From: Alphaproteobacteria bacterium | GTDB lineage: Bacteria > Pseudomonadota > Alphaproteobacteria > Micropepsales > Micropepsaceae | Assembly: GCA_947474645.1 (NCBI GenBank) | Contig: CANJJD010000003.1 | Span: 62,001-126,000, forward strand | Length of the DNA stretch: 64,000 bases | Reading direction: 5' to 3' | Shown: piece after piece, positions 63,842 to 64,000 of the stretch | Layout: every line of letters begins with the position of its first letter | Position numbering within the stretch: position 1 is the first letter of the stretch | Program-made: the position numbers and the translations under genes | The notes under the pieces: generated by a model | Database searches by the model: none | The model's input: the letters and a program-made list of their open reading frames with translations, nothing else | What the model was told of the DNA's origin: nothing

Positions 63842-64000
63842 GCCGCGCCCTTCCCGGCATCGGCCTTATGGGCGGCAGCTTGCGCCCGGCCCTTCCACAT
63901 CCCCCCGCGCCCCGACCAATGCTGGATGGCCGATTGCACCGTGAAGACCGCATAGAAAATGCCGATCAACGGCAGCGCCAGGCCCCACAAGGGCGACAGG
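63838..64000 (-). CDS. hpnB: C-terminal end of hopene-associated glycosyltransferase HpnB (truncated by window)
   Basis: Only the last 53 codons are visible. They encode a membrane helix (LWGLALPLIGIFYAVFTVQS) and then IQHWSGRGGMWKGRAQA, a C-terminal tail I associate with HpnB, the glycosyltransferase-like protein usually preceding hpnC. The four-base ATGA overlap with hpnC supports the same operon. The catalytic part lies outside the window. Confidence 0.7.
   Translation of the reverse strand, partial: LSPLWGLALPLIGIFYAVFTVQSAIQHWSGRGGMWKGRAQAAAHKADAGKGAA

Overview
The window is GC-rich, gene-dense chromosomal DNA from an alphaproteobacterium. Supporting markers are a GcrA cell-cycle regulator, a ChpT phosphotransferase, a CpdR-like single-domain regulator, an EipA (DUF1134) envelope protein, DUF3775 and DUF6894 proteins, a serC leader RNA, an argD-argF-hslO operon and a full hopanoid operon. 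A Rhizomicrobium/Micropepsaceae-like lineage is my best guess, but that is inference only. No insertion sequence, prophage, CRISPR array or rRNA was seen. There is one tRNA gene, tRNA-Glu(CTC). No intergenic gap exceeds 300 bases; the longest (11893-12185, argD/gcrA) carries two DnaA-box-like 9-mers.

Layout. 1-12 kb is mostly housekeeping: a truncated nucleoside transporter, an acyltransferase, an SDR, a GNAT, SixA, metZ-osmC, apaG, folE-argE, and hslO-argF-argD. 12-24 kb is rich in regulators: gcrA, gpx, phoR/phoU/phoB without pst genes, a CpdR-like regulator, arfB, an acyl-CoA ligase, a serine hydrolase with a Kdo hydroxylase, cheR-cheY-chpT, cysQ, eipA and secF. 25.9-38.7 kb is an accessory catabolic region: two exported cupins, an MFS permease, then a co-directional run of SnoaL-like protein, amidase, GH42-like glycosidase, GMC oxidoreductase, exported unknown, Tat-type SelA-like PLP enzyme, CysK-like enzyme and exported RidA. 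38.7-41.9 kb is a BlaI/BlaR1-like (M56) sensor locus facing two exported proteins; the smaller one shares a four-cysteine domain with the sensor's C-terminus. 42-51 kb holds a GT25, tRNA-Glu, DUF6894, a JAMM protease, rluD, rpoH, phzF, DUF3775 and the serC-sseB-serA operon with its leader RNA. 51-64 kb is the hopanoid locus: hpnN, hpnM, ispA, ispH, hpnH and the convergent operon hpnB(partial)-C-D-E-shc-hpnG.

How the genes work together. ispH and ispA supply C5 and C15 isoprenoids. HpnC, HpnD and HpnE make squalene, Shc cyclises it, HpnH and HpnG add and process the adenosyl side chain, and HpnN moves hopanoids to the outer membrane. The regulator genes belong to the CckA-ChpT-CtrA, GcrA and DnaA cell-cycle circuitry, and matching binding-site-like sequences lie in front of chpT and gcrA.

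The most unusual signals are: (i) two 105-106 bp palindromic elements with different stem sequences but the same architecture and the same ACTTGA loop, both between convergent genes; (ii) the M56 sensor with a duplicated four-cysteine domain; (iii) an apparently periplasmic PLP/RidA catabolic operon; and (iv) an intrinsic-terminator-like hairpin inside the first codons of serC.
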